Shown here: positions 46,220 through 54,569 of the stretch, piece after piece | How the letters are laid out: every line of letters starts with the position of its first letter | Position numbering within the stretch: position 1 is the first letter of the stretch | NCBI GenBank assembly: GCA_947500525.1 | Contig: CANMSH010000001.1 | Location: 496,001-560,000 of the forward strand | Source: an uncultured Flavobacteriaceae bacterium | GTDB lineage: Bacteria > Bacteroidota > Bacteroidia > Flavobacteriales > Flavobacteriaceae | Direction of reading: 5' to 3' | DNA length: 64,000 nt | Translations under genes and position numbers: made by a program | The notes under the pieces: generated by a model | What the model was told of the DNA's origin: nothing | What the model saw: only the letters and a program-made list of their open reading frames with translations | Databases searched by the model: none

Positions 46220-46740
46220 AACATATCTATTTAGTAATTTTAATATTTTTCAATATTTCTTATCTTTTTTGTCAGGACATAAGACCTGAGAAAATTTATC
46301 AGGATTGTAAATACAGTTCTCTAATTGATAAGGGTAAATTATTAAAAAAATATACAAAAGACTTTGAAAGTCATTTAATAAAATCTAAAGTTTTAAAAGA
46401 TGAGACTTCTAATAGTTATTTTGAGTTATTTAAAGAATTAAGTAACGGGAAATGGAAACATTTTAAATACAGTTATTCTTATGTTGATTCAATCAAGAAA
46501 ATAGAGGCAGGTAAAATTTTAAATATCGATGGCGATTGTGCTATAAAGATGAGGAATTTAGAAGATTATAAAGAGTCGAAAATTTTTAAAATGAAGGAAC
46601 TATTAAATGAAAAGGACAAAACCATTGAATCTATCTTAAAAAAAATGGCTTTTTTATTAGAGGAAAAAGATTTTGAATTGGATTTTTATAAACATAGGAC
46701 GTTTATATTTTTGCAAATGTTGCCCGATTTCGAAGATTAG
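46216..46740 (+). CDS. Small secreted protein of unknown function
   Basis: A 174-residue protein with a signal peptide (KHIYLVILIFFNISYLFCQ; the Cys near the end is not in a good lipobox context) and a Lys/Glu-rich helical mature part: KIYQDCKYSSLIDKGKLLKKY, later LNIDGDCAIKMRNL and KDKTIESILKKMAFLLEEKDFEL. It is strongly AT-rich. I recognise no family. It overlaps the double-CxxC gene by 4 nt and closes the island operon, so it could be a second periplasmic immunity or accessory factor, but nothing in the sequence shows this. Confidence 0.7.
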   Translation: MKHIYLVILIFFNISYLFCQDIRPEKIYQDCKYSSLIDKGKLLKKYTKDFESHLIKSKVLKDETSNSYFELFKELSNGKWKHFKYSYSYVDSIKKIEAGKILNIDGDCAIKMRNLEDYKESKIFKMKELLNEKDKTIESILKKMAFLLEEKDFELDFYKHRTFIFLQMLPDFED

Positions 46741-46963
46741 AAAATAAGGTCGAAACTAAATTTTCATTAAAATTGAGGTTAAAATTAGGAGAATTTATTC
46801 TGATTAGTTATTTAAATATAAAAGAACCCCTTAAAAAACCCCGCAATTTTGTAATTCCTTTTAATAAAGCTTAACTAACTTTAATTTTTAAATAGTTCTT
46901 TAATATGAAAATTAGTGATTAGATTATTAGAATGGATTAAAAAATATTAAAATAAATTAAATA
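46741..46963. other. AT-rich non-coding stretch at the right end of the island
   Basis: There is no gene, clear hairpin or promoter in these 223 nt, only A/T-rich sequence up to the tRNA-fragment repeat. With the repeat, the hairpin and 47049-47223 (also without features), the non-coding stretch totals about 480 nt. Confidence 0.5.
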
Positions 46964-46990
46964 GGTTCGACTTCCACCTCGAGTACAAAC
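46964..46990 (+). repeat. attR-like tRNA-Leu 3' fragment
   Basis: A 27-nt partial copy of the tRNA-Leu 3' end and its downstream ACAAAC. It starts inside the T arm; no anticodon or 5' half precedes it, so it is not a tRNA gene. The two mismatches are in the T loop and T stem, as expected of a copy no longer under selection. Confidence 0.75.
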
Positions 46991-47013
46991 AAATCGAAAA
47001 AATAGTTTAAAGT

Positions 47014-47048
47014 AAGCGAGCTCCAAAAAAGGAGCTCGCTTCTTTTTT
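47014..47048 (+). terminator. Strong terminator downstream of the attR-like repeat
   Basis: An 11-bp perfect stem (AAGCGAGCTCC/GGAGCTCGCTT) with an A6 loop is followed by CTTTTTT. It lies 24 nt after the tRNA fragment, where a tRNA terminator would be if the island were removed. Confidence 0.85.
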
Positions 47049-47223
47049 GGAACGAAGTGTGGCTTTTGTTTTTTCGATTTTCAAGCGAAGCTTGCAGGGA
47101 ACAATGGCATTGCTACAGAATCCCTAACCAATGATATCAGAAATTGATTGGCTGATAAAAAAATTGGAGAAACCTAGCACCTTTTTTAATTTCAATTGAA
47201 ATTACTTTAGAAAAAGTGAAAGA

Positions 47224-48567
47224 CTAAAAAACCAAACTAAATACAGTCCCTTCATTTTCCTTACTATTCACCAAAATCTTGCCTTTGTGAAGTAACATAA
47301 TTTGCTTACAAAGACTGAGCCCAATACCGCTACCAGTAGCTTTACTAGTAAAAAACGGAATGAAAATACTTTCCATGATATCTTGCGGAATTCCGGCACC
47401 ATTATCATAAACTTTAATCATAGTGGTACGATTGGGAGTTTGAGAAGCTTGGATTTTTATATATGCTTCGGGTCTATTTTTGCAGGCATCTATTGCATTT
47501 AGAATGAGATTGATAAGTACTTGTTCTATGAGATGAGTATCAATACTAAGCTCTAATCGCGGGGTATTGATCATAAAATCAACCTTAATATTCTTTGCTT
47601 TTATAGAAGGTTCCATCAACAATTGAATATTCTTAAAAAGCTCAGAGACCATTGTTTTTTGAAGATTTAAATGCGTCACTTTACTTAAACTTCGATATGT
47701 TTTAGCGAATTTCAATAGTCCTTCCCCTCTGTTTTTAATCGTTTTTAGACCAGCATGTACGTCTTCTAGGTCTAGATGATCTTCATTTGGATGTTCTAAA
47801 GCTAGTTGCACGTTTCGTTGCAATGTATCTGCTAATGATGAAATAGGAGCAATAGAATTCATGATTTCATGAGTCATTACGCTCAAGAGCTTTTTCCATG
47901 CTTCTGATTCATTCTTATTTAAGGTATCGTCAATGTTTTGAACAACAATGAGTTTAAACGCATCATCATTTACTTGAAAAATGGTATCAGAAATTAATAT
48001 TTTTATTTTTTCGTTTTGAACGGCTATAGAAATAGAGTTTGGCTCTCTATGGTATGTTTCAAAAATAGTGTTGAATAATTCGGGTTTCCTCTTTTCTACG
48101 AAGCGAATATTTTTAAATGAAGGAAAGTCTAACGTATCTCTAAACGAGTCATTACTCCATAATACATCTCCAGTTTCCAAATTATAAGAGATAATACCAA
48201 TGTCTACCATTTCTAAGATCTTTTGCAAATACACATATTGTGCTTCATTTTGCGAATTGATTTCTTTTATGGTACGATTAATCTCATTAAAACCTGTGTA
48301 TAAAAAACGAATGTCTTTTGGGCCTCTATCTTCGGGAAACCATCGTGAAAAATCACGATATTTAACAGCTTCAAAAAAATCATCCATAGCTACAAAACGA
48401 CGCTTAACAAAAGTATAGGTATTTGCAAGTAGATACAGTAAGACGAAAATTGAAAGTACAATTAGGGCATGATTCTTAGCATAAATATAATAGCCCAATG
48501 TAAGAATAGCAGCTACGAGTAATAGTATTCTAAAAAAGAGTCTAACAATGTAGTTTTTATAATTCAT
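47224..48567 (-). CDS. Sensor histidine kinase, NtrB/NtrY-like
   Basis: A 447-residue inner-membrane kinase. Two membrane helices (residues ~10-28 and 33-52) form a hairpin with a very short periplasmic turn, followed by a PAS-like domain (~110-215, [22 protein letters not shown]). The H-box is [13 protein letters not shown] with His233, and the ATPase domain has [37 protein letters not shown]. The THEIxNxIxPI form belongs to kinases paired with sigma-54-dependent regulators. Its start overlaps the regulator gene by 11 nt. The short loop suggests it senses membrane or envelope stress; that is an inference. Confidence 0.88.
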   Translation of the reverse strand: MNYKNYIVRLFFRILLLVAAILTLGYYIYAKNHALIVLSIFVLLYLLANTYTFVKRRFVAMDDFFEAVKYRDFSRWFPEDRGPKDIRFLYTGFNEINRTIKEINSQNEAQYVYLQKILEMVDIGIISYNLETGDVLWSNDSFRDTLDFPSFKNIRFVEKRKPELFNTIFETYHREPNSISIAVQNEKIKILISDTIFQVNDDAFKLIVVQNIDDTLNKNESEAWKKLLSVMTHEIMNSIAPISSLADTLQRNVQLALEHPNEDHLDLEDVHAGLKTIKNRGEGLLKFAKTYRSLSKVTHLNLQKTMVSELFKNIQLLMEPSIKAKNIKVDFMINTPRLELSIDTHLIEQVLINLILNAIDACKNRPEAYIKIQASQTPNRTTMIKVYDNGAGIPQDIMESIFIPFFTSKATGSGIGLSLCKQIMLLHKGKILVNSKENEGTVFSLVF

Positions 48568-49903
48568 ACTTATCCAACCTTCGGTAAAGAGCAGCTCTGG
48601 TAATTCCTAATTCCTTGGCCGATTTAGAAACATTTCCTTTGTTTTTCTCTAAAACAGTTAAAATAGCATTCTTTTCCAAATCATCTAAATTCATTGAAGT
48701 CGGTGCGCTAGACGTGCGTGGTCGTTCTATTGAAGAAAACACCAAATCCTCAGATTTGAGGATGGTATCGTCCGTCATTATTACAGCGCGCTCCAAGATG
48801 TATTGAAGTTCTCGGACATTACCAGGAAAATCATGTTTTTTTAACTTGGAGATAAAACCGTTATCAAATGTAAATGGCGTTTTATTATATTTATCCGCGT
48901 ACAATGAAACAAAATATTTAGATAGCTCAAGGATGTCATTGTCTCGATCTCTCAAAGGAGGAACAATAACATCGACAGTATTGATTCGGTAAATTAAATC
49001 TTTTCGAAACTTTTTTTCATCGGCCAGAATTTTAGGGTCTATATTGGTAGCACAAATTAGGCGAATATCAATAGGAATAGATTCATTCGACCCTAATGGT
49101 GTCACCATTCGATTTTGGAGTACTGTAAGAAGTCGTACTTGTTGCCCTAAGGTAATATTTCCAATTTCATCTAAAAATAGGGTACCACCGTTTGCCGCCT
49201 CGAAACGCCCCTTTCTATCTTCGCGCGCATCGGTAAAAGCCCCTTTTTTGTATCCAAACAATTCACTTTCGAAAAGAGAGGAGGTTAGAGATCCTACGTC
49301 TACTTTTATAAATGGCTGCTCTCTTCTATTTGAATTGTCATGCAGCGCTTTAGCAATTAAATCTTTGCCAGTTCCGTTTTCGCCAAGAATTAAAACGTTT
49401 GCATCTGTGGGTGCCACTTTCTTAAGTTTAACGAAAACATCTTTCATGGCATTACTATTACCAATAATTTTTGTGTCAGTTTGATTAAGAATTGGCTTTT
49501 TACTACCCTTAGACTTCTTTGCTTTCAGTAAAGAAGTAATGGTATTGATAATTTTTTCATTTTTCCAGGGCTTCACTAAAAAGTCAGATGCGCCTTCTTT
49601 TAGGCCTCGAATTGCCAAATCGATATCTGCATAAGCAGTAATTAAAATAACGGTCGTTTCTGGCCGCTGTTTTTTAATTTTATTCAACCAAAATATCCCT
49701 TCATTACCAGTATTAACAAGGCCATTAAAATTCATATCAAGAATGATAACGTCAAATTTTTTGTCGGTAATTTGACTTCCAATATTACTTGGGTTCTTTT
49801 CTATGACCACTTCTTTGACCAAGGGTTTCAATAAAAGGCGTAATGCTGTCAATACATCTTGATCATCATCTATTACCAATATATTCGCCTCTTTTAATAC
49901 CAT
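48557..49903 (-). CDS. Sigma-54-dependent response regulator, NtrC family
   Basis: A 448-residue activator in three domains. The receiver has Asp12-14 and phospho-site Asp56 (IILDMNF) with Lys111 in LVKPW. The AAA+ domain has Walker A GENGTGKD (174-181), Walker B TLFLDEIG (241-248) and, in place of the usual GAFTGA sigma-54 contact loop, GAFTDA (221-226). The C-terminal Fis-type helix-turn-helix is NAILTVLEKNKGNVSKSAKELGITRAALYRRL. Phosphorylated oligomers would bind upstream sites and remodel sigma-54 RNA polymerase with ATP. It diverges from the exporter operon, with paired binding-site candidates between them. Confidence 0.93.
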   Translation of the reverse strand: MVLKEANILVIDDDQDVLTALRLLLKPLVKEVVIEKNPSNIGSQITDKKFDVIILDMNFNGLVNTGNEGIFWLNKIKKQRPETTVILITAYADIDLAIRGLKEGASDFLVKPWKNEKIINTITSLLKAKKSKGSKKPILNQTDTKIIGNSNAMKDVFVKLKKVAPTDANVLILGENGTGKDLIAKALHDNSNRREQPFIKVDVGSLTSSLFESELFGYKKGAFTDAREDRKGRFEAANGGTLFLDEIGNITLGQQVRLLTVLQNRMVTPLGSNESIPIDIRLICATNIDPKILADEKKFRKDLIYRINTVDVIVPPLRDRDNDILELSKYFVSLYADKYNKTPFTFDNGFISKLKKHDFPGNVRELQYILERAVIMTDDTILKSEDLVFSSIERPRTSSAPTSMNLDDLEKNAILTVLEKNKGNVSKSAKELGITRAALYRRLDKYEL

Positions 49904-49972
49904 TGATACAATAATACAATAATATTGGCAGCTTAGAAAAATTAGAAAAAGAAATTATTTAAGCGTAATTGA

Positions 49973-50014
49973 GTGTATCAAAATCGGACGGAGAGTGTAT
50001 CAAAACCGAACACT
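49973..50014 (+). promoter_or_regulatory. Paired upstream activator sites, exporter operon
   Basis: Two direct copies of GTGTATCAAAAYCGRAC start at 49973 and 49995, 22 nt (two helical turns) apart. The right copy continues to CACTTT. The same motif recurs at 61899-61942 before the fifth permease. They are probable binding sites of the adjacent NtrC-like regulator, and could also control its own promoter. Confidence 0.65.
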
Positions 50015-50064
50015 TTATAAGATACCATAAAACGTAAAGTGTTAAATATCAAATAATTATTTTT

Positions 50065-50080
50065 TTGGCATCATCTTGAC
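50065..50080 (+). promoter_or_regulatory. Sigma-54-like promoter, exporter operon
   Basis: TTGGCATCATCTTGAC has the -24 GG and a -12 half that departs from TTGC at one base (GAC). The proximal activator site starts 69 nt upstream. Transcription should begin near 50092, after the in-frame ATG at 50084, which favours ATG 50111 as the translation start. Confidence 0.6.
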
Positions 50081-50110
50081 TATATGGTAGATGTATTTAA
50101 AAAATCAACT

Positions 50111-51361
50111 ATGGACGTTCCAATTAAAAAGAAACAATTTTCTAATTCTAAGATAGCCCTTATCGTAGGAGGTTTAGCACTTCTAGCGTTAATCGTTTTT
50201 GTGATTATGAGCACTTCTGGAGGTTCAAAATTGAATGTAGCGAAAGAACGGATATCCACAAATATTGTAAAGAATGATGTTTTTCAAGAAAATATTCCTG
50301 TGAATGGGATTGTCTTACCAATAACTACTATTTATTTGGATGCCTTAGAAGGTGGGCGCGTTGAGGAAAAATTTGTAGAAGATGGAGCCATTATGAAAAA
50401 AGGAGAGCCCATTTTAAGACTCTCAAACACCGATTTAGAATTGAGTTTAATTAATCAGGAAACATCGGTATACAATTTGTTAACTCAGATGCAGATTTCT
50501 CAAAACGCAGCACGTCAAAATACAATTAATAGACGCAATCAATTTACTGATGTTGAGAATAGTCTTATTGAAGCAAAACGCTTGTATGATTTGAATCAAC
50601 GCTTGTATGATAAAGATGCTATTGGTCGTCAAGATTATGAATCATCAAAAAACAATTATGAATATCAAAAGCAACGGATGCAATTGGCGAAGCAGGTATT
50701 ACAGCAAGATTCTATTGCTACGAAACAAGAAGTGGGTCAATCGCGAAGTTCATATGCTAGAACAAAGAGCGCCTTAGAATTGATGCGTAAAAAGGTGGGA
50801 GATCTTGTTGTTAGAGCTCCTGTAGACGGTCAATTGACATCATTAGATGCCGAAATTGGACAGTCTAAAAACAAAGGAGAACGACTTGGACAGATTGATG
50901 TTTTGAGCGGTTTTAAAGTACGGGTAGACATTGATGAACATTATATTTCTCGAATCTACAGTGGCCAAAAAGGTAGCTTCAGCTTTAATAATAAACAGTA
51001 CACTTTGGTCATTAAAAAAGTATATACGCAAGTTGCGAACGGTCGTTTTCAGGTAGATATGCATTTTGAAGGAGATATTCCAGAAGGAATAAGACGAGGT
51101 CAAAATTTACAAATCCGTGTGGCGCTTAGCGCAGAAAAGCAAGCTTTATTAGTTGCAAAAGGAGGATTTTTTCAAAAAACAGGAGGTAACTGGATTTTTA
51201 AAATAAGTGAAGACGGAGATACCGCTTATAAGGTGAATATTAGATTAGGAAGTCAAAATACCGAATACTACGAAGTTCTTGAAGGGTTGAATCCTGGAGA
51301 CAAAGTGGTAACATCTAGTTATGATAGTTTCGGAGATGTTGAAGAACTCATATTAAAATAA
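50111..51361 (+). CDS. HlyD/MacA-type periplasmic membrane-fusion protein
   Basis: A 416-residue adaptor. One N-terminal membrane helix (IALIVGGLALLALIVFVIM) anchors it. The lipoyl halves are PVNGIVLPITTIYLDALEGGRVEEKFVEDGAIMKKGEPILRL and VVRAPVDGQLTSLDAEIGQSKNKGERLGQI; between them lies a long alpha-helical hairpin (about 125-225, Gln-rich), then a beta-barrel with VRVDIDEHYISRI and a membrane-proximal domain. It links the inner-membrane transporter to an outer-membrane channel, which is not encoded here. The frame is open to ATG 50084, but that codon would fall before the predicted transcription start, so 50111 is used. It is first in the exporter operon. Confidence 0.9.
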   Translation: MDVPIKKKQFSNSKIALIVGGLALLALIVFVIMSTSGGSKLNVAKERISTNIVKNDVFQENIPVNGIVLPITTIYLDALEGGRVEEKFVEDGAIMKKGEPILRLSNTDLELSLINQETSVYNLLTQMQISQNAARQNTINRRNQFTDVENSLIEAKRLYDLNQRLYDKDAIGRQDYESSKNNYEYQKQRMQLAKQVLQQDSIATKQEVGQSRSSYARTKSALELMRKKVGDLVVRAPVDGQLTSLDAEIGQSKNKGERLGQIDVLSGFKVRVDIDEHYISRIYSGQKGSFSFNNKQYTLVIKKVYTQVANGRFQVDMHFEGDIPEGIRRGQNLQIRVALSAEKQALLVAKGGFFQKTGGNWIFKISEDGDTAYKVNIRLGSQNTEYYEVLEGLNPGDKVVTSSYDSFGDVEELILK

Positions 51362-51418
51362 GAATCAATCAAATACATGCTGAATTTATTTCAGTAAACA
51401 TAAAAAATAAATAGCACA

Positions 51419-52096
51419 ATGATACAAATTACCGATTTAGAGAAATTCTACAGAACAGAGGAAGTTCAAACGATTGCCCTGAACAAATTGTCTTTTAATG
51501 TAAAAGATGGTGAGTTTGTAGCCATTATGGGGCCTTCTGGGTGTGGCAAATCTACACTTCTAAATATTTTAGGGTTATTAGATGACCCAGATGGAGGGAG
51601 CTTCAAATTTAATGGTGAGGAAGTGGCCGGTTACAATGAGCGCAAACGTTCTGATTTGCGTAAACACAATGTAGGGTTCGTTTTTCAGAGCTTTAATCTC
51701 ATTGATGAGCTTACTGTTTTTGAAAATGTAGAACTGCCATTAATTTATACAGGTGTAAAACCTGCAGAGCGCAAAAAGCGTGTGGAAGAAGTACTAGAGA
51801 AAATGCAAATTATGCATAGAAGAAATCATTTTCCGCAACAACTTTCTGGAGGTCAACAGCAGCGTGTAGCTGTGGCTAGAGCGGTGATTAACAATCCGAA
51901 ATTAATTCTTGCCGATGAGCCTACAGGAAATTTGGATAGTGTTAACGGTAATGAGGTAATGGACCTATTAATTGAATTAAACGAAGCGGGAACTACTATT
52001 ATTATGGTGACGCATAGTGAACATGACGCAAAATATAGTCATCGAATTATTAGAATGCTAGATGGTCAAAAAGTCACTGAGAACATTTTGACTTAA
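51419..52096 (+). CDS. ABC transporter ATPase, LolD/MacB type
   Basis: A 225-residue cytoplasmic ATPase. Walker A is GPSGCGKST (38-46), Q loop VFQSFNLIDELTVFENVELPL, signature LSGGQQQRVAVARA, Walker B LILADEPTGNLDS and switch His MVTHSEHDA. The NLIDELTVxENVxLPL segment is the mark of the LolD/FtsE/MacB group, which powers mechanotransmission-type transporters. It is the only ATPase gene for five permease genes that follow. It lies 57 nt after the fusion-protein gene and 38 nt before the first permease. Confidence 0.95.
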   Translation: MIQITDLEKFYRTEEVQTIALNKLSFNVKDGEFVAIMGPSGCGKSTLLNILGLLDDPDGGSFKFNGEEVAGYNERKRSDLRKHNVGFVFQSFNLIDELTVFENVELPLIYTGVKPAERKKRVEEVLEKMQIMHRRNHFPQQLSGGQQQRVAVARAVINNPKLILADEPTGNLDSVNGNEVMDLLIELNEAGTTIIMVTHSEHDAKYSHRIIRMLDGQKVTENILT

Positions 52097-52134
52097 AAAA
52101 CTAGTAAAAGTAAAAACCTCAAAATCTTGTAGTT

Positions 52135-54540
52135 ATGTTCAAAAATTATATAAAAATAGCTTTTCGAAATTTGTTGAAAAACAAAGTATATTCAATTATT
52201 AATATATCTGGTTTGGCTATAGGCATGGCAGCAACAATTTTAATTGGGCTCTGGATATATGACGAACTTAATTACAATAATTATTTTGAGGACAAGGCAA
52301 CCATCGCTCAAGTATTTGAGAGCTCTTCGAATAATGGTGATATTGATACAGGTCCTGCAATACCGAGGCCTTTAGAGTTTGCGCTACGTCAAGATTATGA
52401 TGATAATTTCAAACATATTATTATGTCTTCTTGGGAACAACCTAGATACCTTAAGTTCGGAGAGACTAATATTTATCGAACAGGAAATGCAATGCAAGAA
52501 GGTGCAACTGAAATGTTGAACCTACAAATTTTAGAGGGTATAAGAGATGGTTTAAAGGAACAAAATGCCATTATGCTTTCAGCATCTTCGGCAAAATCTT
52601 TGTTTGGTTCTAAACCAGCGGTCGGGAAAATAATAAAAGTAAATAATGAAGATGATTTAATTGTCTCAGCCGTTTACAAGGATATTCCAGCTAATAACTC
52701 ATTTAGTGATATGGAATACTTAATTCCTTGGAAATATTACGTTACAACACAACCTTGGTTAGAGCGCGCGAAGGAATCATGGGGAAATAATTCCTTTCAA
52801 ATGTTTGTTCAAATTAACGACAATTTGACCATGGAAGGGATAACATCTAAAATTATCGATGTAAAGAAAAACGCATCTCCAGACGAAGCTGAATTTAATC
52901 CACAAATGTTTTTATTTCCTATGAAGGATTGGTACTTGAGAGGTGATTTTGAGAATGGAGTCCAATCTGGAGGCCGTATTGAAAACGTGTGGTTATTTGG
53001 TGTTATCGGAATATTTATTTTACTATTAGCATGTATTAATTTCGTGAATTTAAGTACTGCACGTTCAGAAAAAAGGGCAACAGAAGTGGGCATTAGAAAA
53101 TCGATAGGTTCTCAACGTTCGCAGCTTATATTTCAGTTTTTGACTGAGTCATTTCTTATTGTGGTGATGTCATTTGTATTCGCTATAGGGATTGTTTTAT
53201 TATTCATGAATGGCTTCAATAACTTAGCTAGTAAATCAATAATATTTCCATGGACAAACACTATGTTTTGGCTAGTTTCAGGCCTATTTATTATTATTAC
53301 TGCCTTCTTGGCGGGTAGTTATCCAGCACTGTATCTTTCATCTTTCAATCCTATGTCGGTGTTGAAAGGAACCTTTAAAGCGGGTCGATATTCATCATTA
53401 CCAAGAAAAGTACTGGTCGTGACACAATTTACTATATCTATTGCATTGATCATCGGAACTCTTGTAGTGATGAATCAAATACAATTTAGTAAAGATCGAC
53501 CTACAGGGTATCAGAAAAAAGGGCTGATTCAAATTCCAGTTATGAGCTCAGAGTTTGTTGGAAAACACGAAACCATGCGTACCCAATTTGTTGCTTCAGG
53601 GGGAGCTATAAGCATGACTACAATGAGTAGTCCGACGACGAATGTATGGTCCAATCGTAGTGGATTTACTTGGGATGGTAAACCAGATGGTTTTCAAGAA
53701 GATTTAGCATACACTACTGTTAATTATGACTTTGTTAAAACGTTAGGTCTAAACCTCATTGATGGAAGAGGGTTTTCGCGCGAATTTGCGACAGATTCAA
53801 GTGCAGTGATTTTGAATCAAACAGCTGTAAAATATATGGGGTTAAAGAATCCTGTAGGTAAATTTATTAGAGATGGGGATGTTGGTGACCCAAATCCAGA
53901 ACCTCCTTTGAAAATTATTGGTGTAGTAGAAGATATGATCGTTCAATCACCTTACGAGCCAGTGAAACAGGCCATGTATGTATTTGAGCGATATGGTAAT
54001 ATGGCATTTTATAATCTACGATTGAATCCAGAAAAAAGCGTCAGCGAAAATGTAAAAACAATCGAGAATGTATTTAAAAGTAATTTTCCGAACACACCTT
54101 TCGATTTTCAATTCGTTGACGAGCAATATGGAGCAAAATTTAGATCAGAAGAACGCATTGCTAGTTTGGCAAGAGTATTTACAGGATTAGCCATTTTTAT
54201 AAGTTGTTTAGGTCTTTTTGGACTAGCATCTTTTGTGGCAGAGCAACGCACTAAAGAAATTGGAGTAAGAAAAGTATTGGGTGCATCTATCAGTCAATTA
54301 TGGTTATTGTTGTCAAGAGATTTCATCACATTAGTGGTAATATCACTTTTAGTTGCATCCCCAATAGCCTATTATGTTATGGGCCAATGGCTGCAAAAAT
54401 TCAGCTATCGAACATCTGTAACCTGGGATGTATTTGCCATTGCATGTTTTGGAGCACTTATCATTACACTAATTACGGTAAGTTTTCAAGCAATTAAAGC
54501 GGCAGTTACGAATCCAACAAAATCATTAAGAACAGAATAG
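52135..54540 (+). CDS. FtsX/MacB-type ABC permease 1
   Basis: An 801-residue double-length permease with two MacB-PCD/FtsX units. Helix 1 follows MFKNYIKIAFRNLLKNKVYS; the periplasmic core domain runs to ~285; three helices follow (WLFGVIGIFILLLACINFVNLSTARSEKRATEVGIRKSIGSQRSQL; then to ~400). A second core domain spans ~450-665 and three more helices end at NPTKSLRTE. The (T/K)E(I/V)GxRKxxG coupling loop, which contacts the ATPase, is present in both halves. About eight membrane segments in total. It works with the upstream ATPase and fusion protein, moving a substrate such as an antimicrobial, lipoprotein or peptide in the envelope; which one is unknown. Confidence 0.9.
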   Translation: MFKNYIKIAFRNLLKNKVYSIINISGLAIGMAATILIGLWIYDELNYNNYFEDKATIAQVFESSSNNGDIDTGPAIPRPLEFALRQDYDDNFKHIIMSSWEQPRYLKFGETNIYRTGNAMQEGATEMLNLQILEGIRDGLKEQNAIMLSASSAKSLFGSKPAVGKIIKVNNEDDLIVSAVYKDIPANNSFSDMEYLIPWKYYVTTQPWLERAKESWGNNSFQMFVQINDNLTMEGITSKIIDVKKNASPDEAEFNPQMFLFPMKDWYLRGDFENGVQSGGRIENVWLFGVIGIFILLLACINFVNLSTARSEKRATEVGIRKSIGSQRSQLIFQFLTESFLIVVMSFVFAIGIVLLFMNGFNNLASKSIIFPWTNTMFWLVSGLFIIITAFLAGSYPALYLSSFNPMSVLKGTFKAGRYSSLPRKVLVVTQFTISIALIIGTLVVMNQIQFSKDRPTGYQKKGLIQIPVMSSEFVGKHETMRTQFVASGGAISMTTMSSPTTNVWSNRSGFTWDGKPDGFQEDLAYTTVNYDFVKTLGLNLIDGRGFSREFATDSSAVILNQTAVKYMGLKNPVGKFIRDGDVGDPNPEPPLKIIGVVEDMIVQSPYEPVKQAMYVFERYGNMAFYNLRLNPEKSVSENVKTIENVFKSNFPNTPFDFQFVDEQYGAKFRSEERIASLARVFTGLAIFISCLGLFGLASFVAEQRTKEIGVRKVLGASISQLWLLLSRDFITLVVISLLVASPIAYYVMGQWLQKFSYRTSVTWDVFAIACFGALIITLITVSFQAIKAAVTNPTKSLRTE

Positions 54541-54569
54541 GTATATAGATCCATCAAAAAGAAACCATA

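Larger units (their letters stand above)
41557..46990 (+). mobile_element. Candidate tRNA-Leu genomic island, four-gene cargo, no integrase
   Basis: The stretch is bounded on the left by an intact tRNA-Leu and on the right by a degenerate copy of its 3' end. Inside are four same-strand genes in one compact operon, none of them a housekeeping type: a Sel1/T9SS secreted protein, a toxin-like secreted protein, a double-CxxC protein and a small secreted protein. The genes outside (prs-rplY on one side, a two-component pair on the other) are chromosomal types. No integrase, transposase or conjugation gene is visible, so it is either a passive or a decayed element. The tRNA-fragment repeat is direct evidence; transfer is inferred. 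Confidence 0.6.

Noticed and set aside
41561..46877. AAGCTTAACTA direct repeat at 41561 and 46867 as element ends
   Set aside because: The same 11-mer also occurs at 29911, outside the island, so it is likely chance in AT-rich DNA; the 27-nt tRNA repeat defines the borders better.
46964..46990. A second tRNA gene at the right end of the island
   Set aside because: Only the T arm and acceptor 3' side are present; there is no anticodon arm or 5' half.
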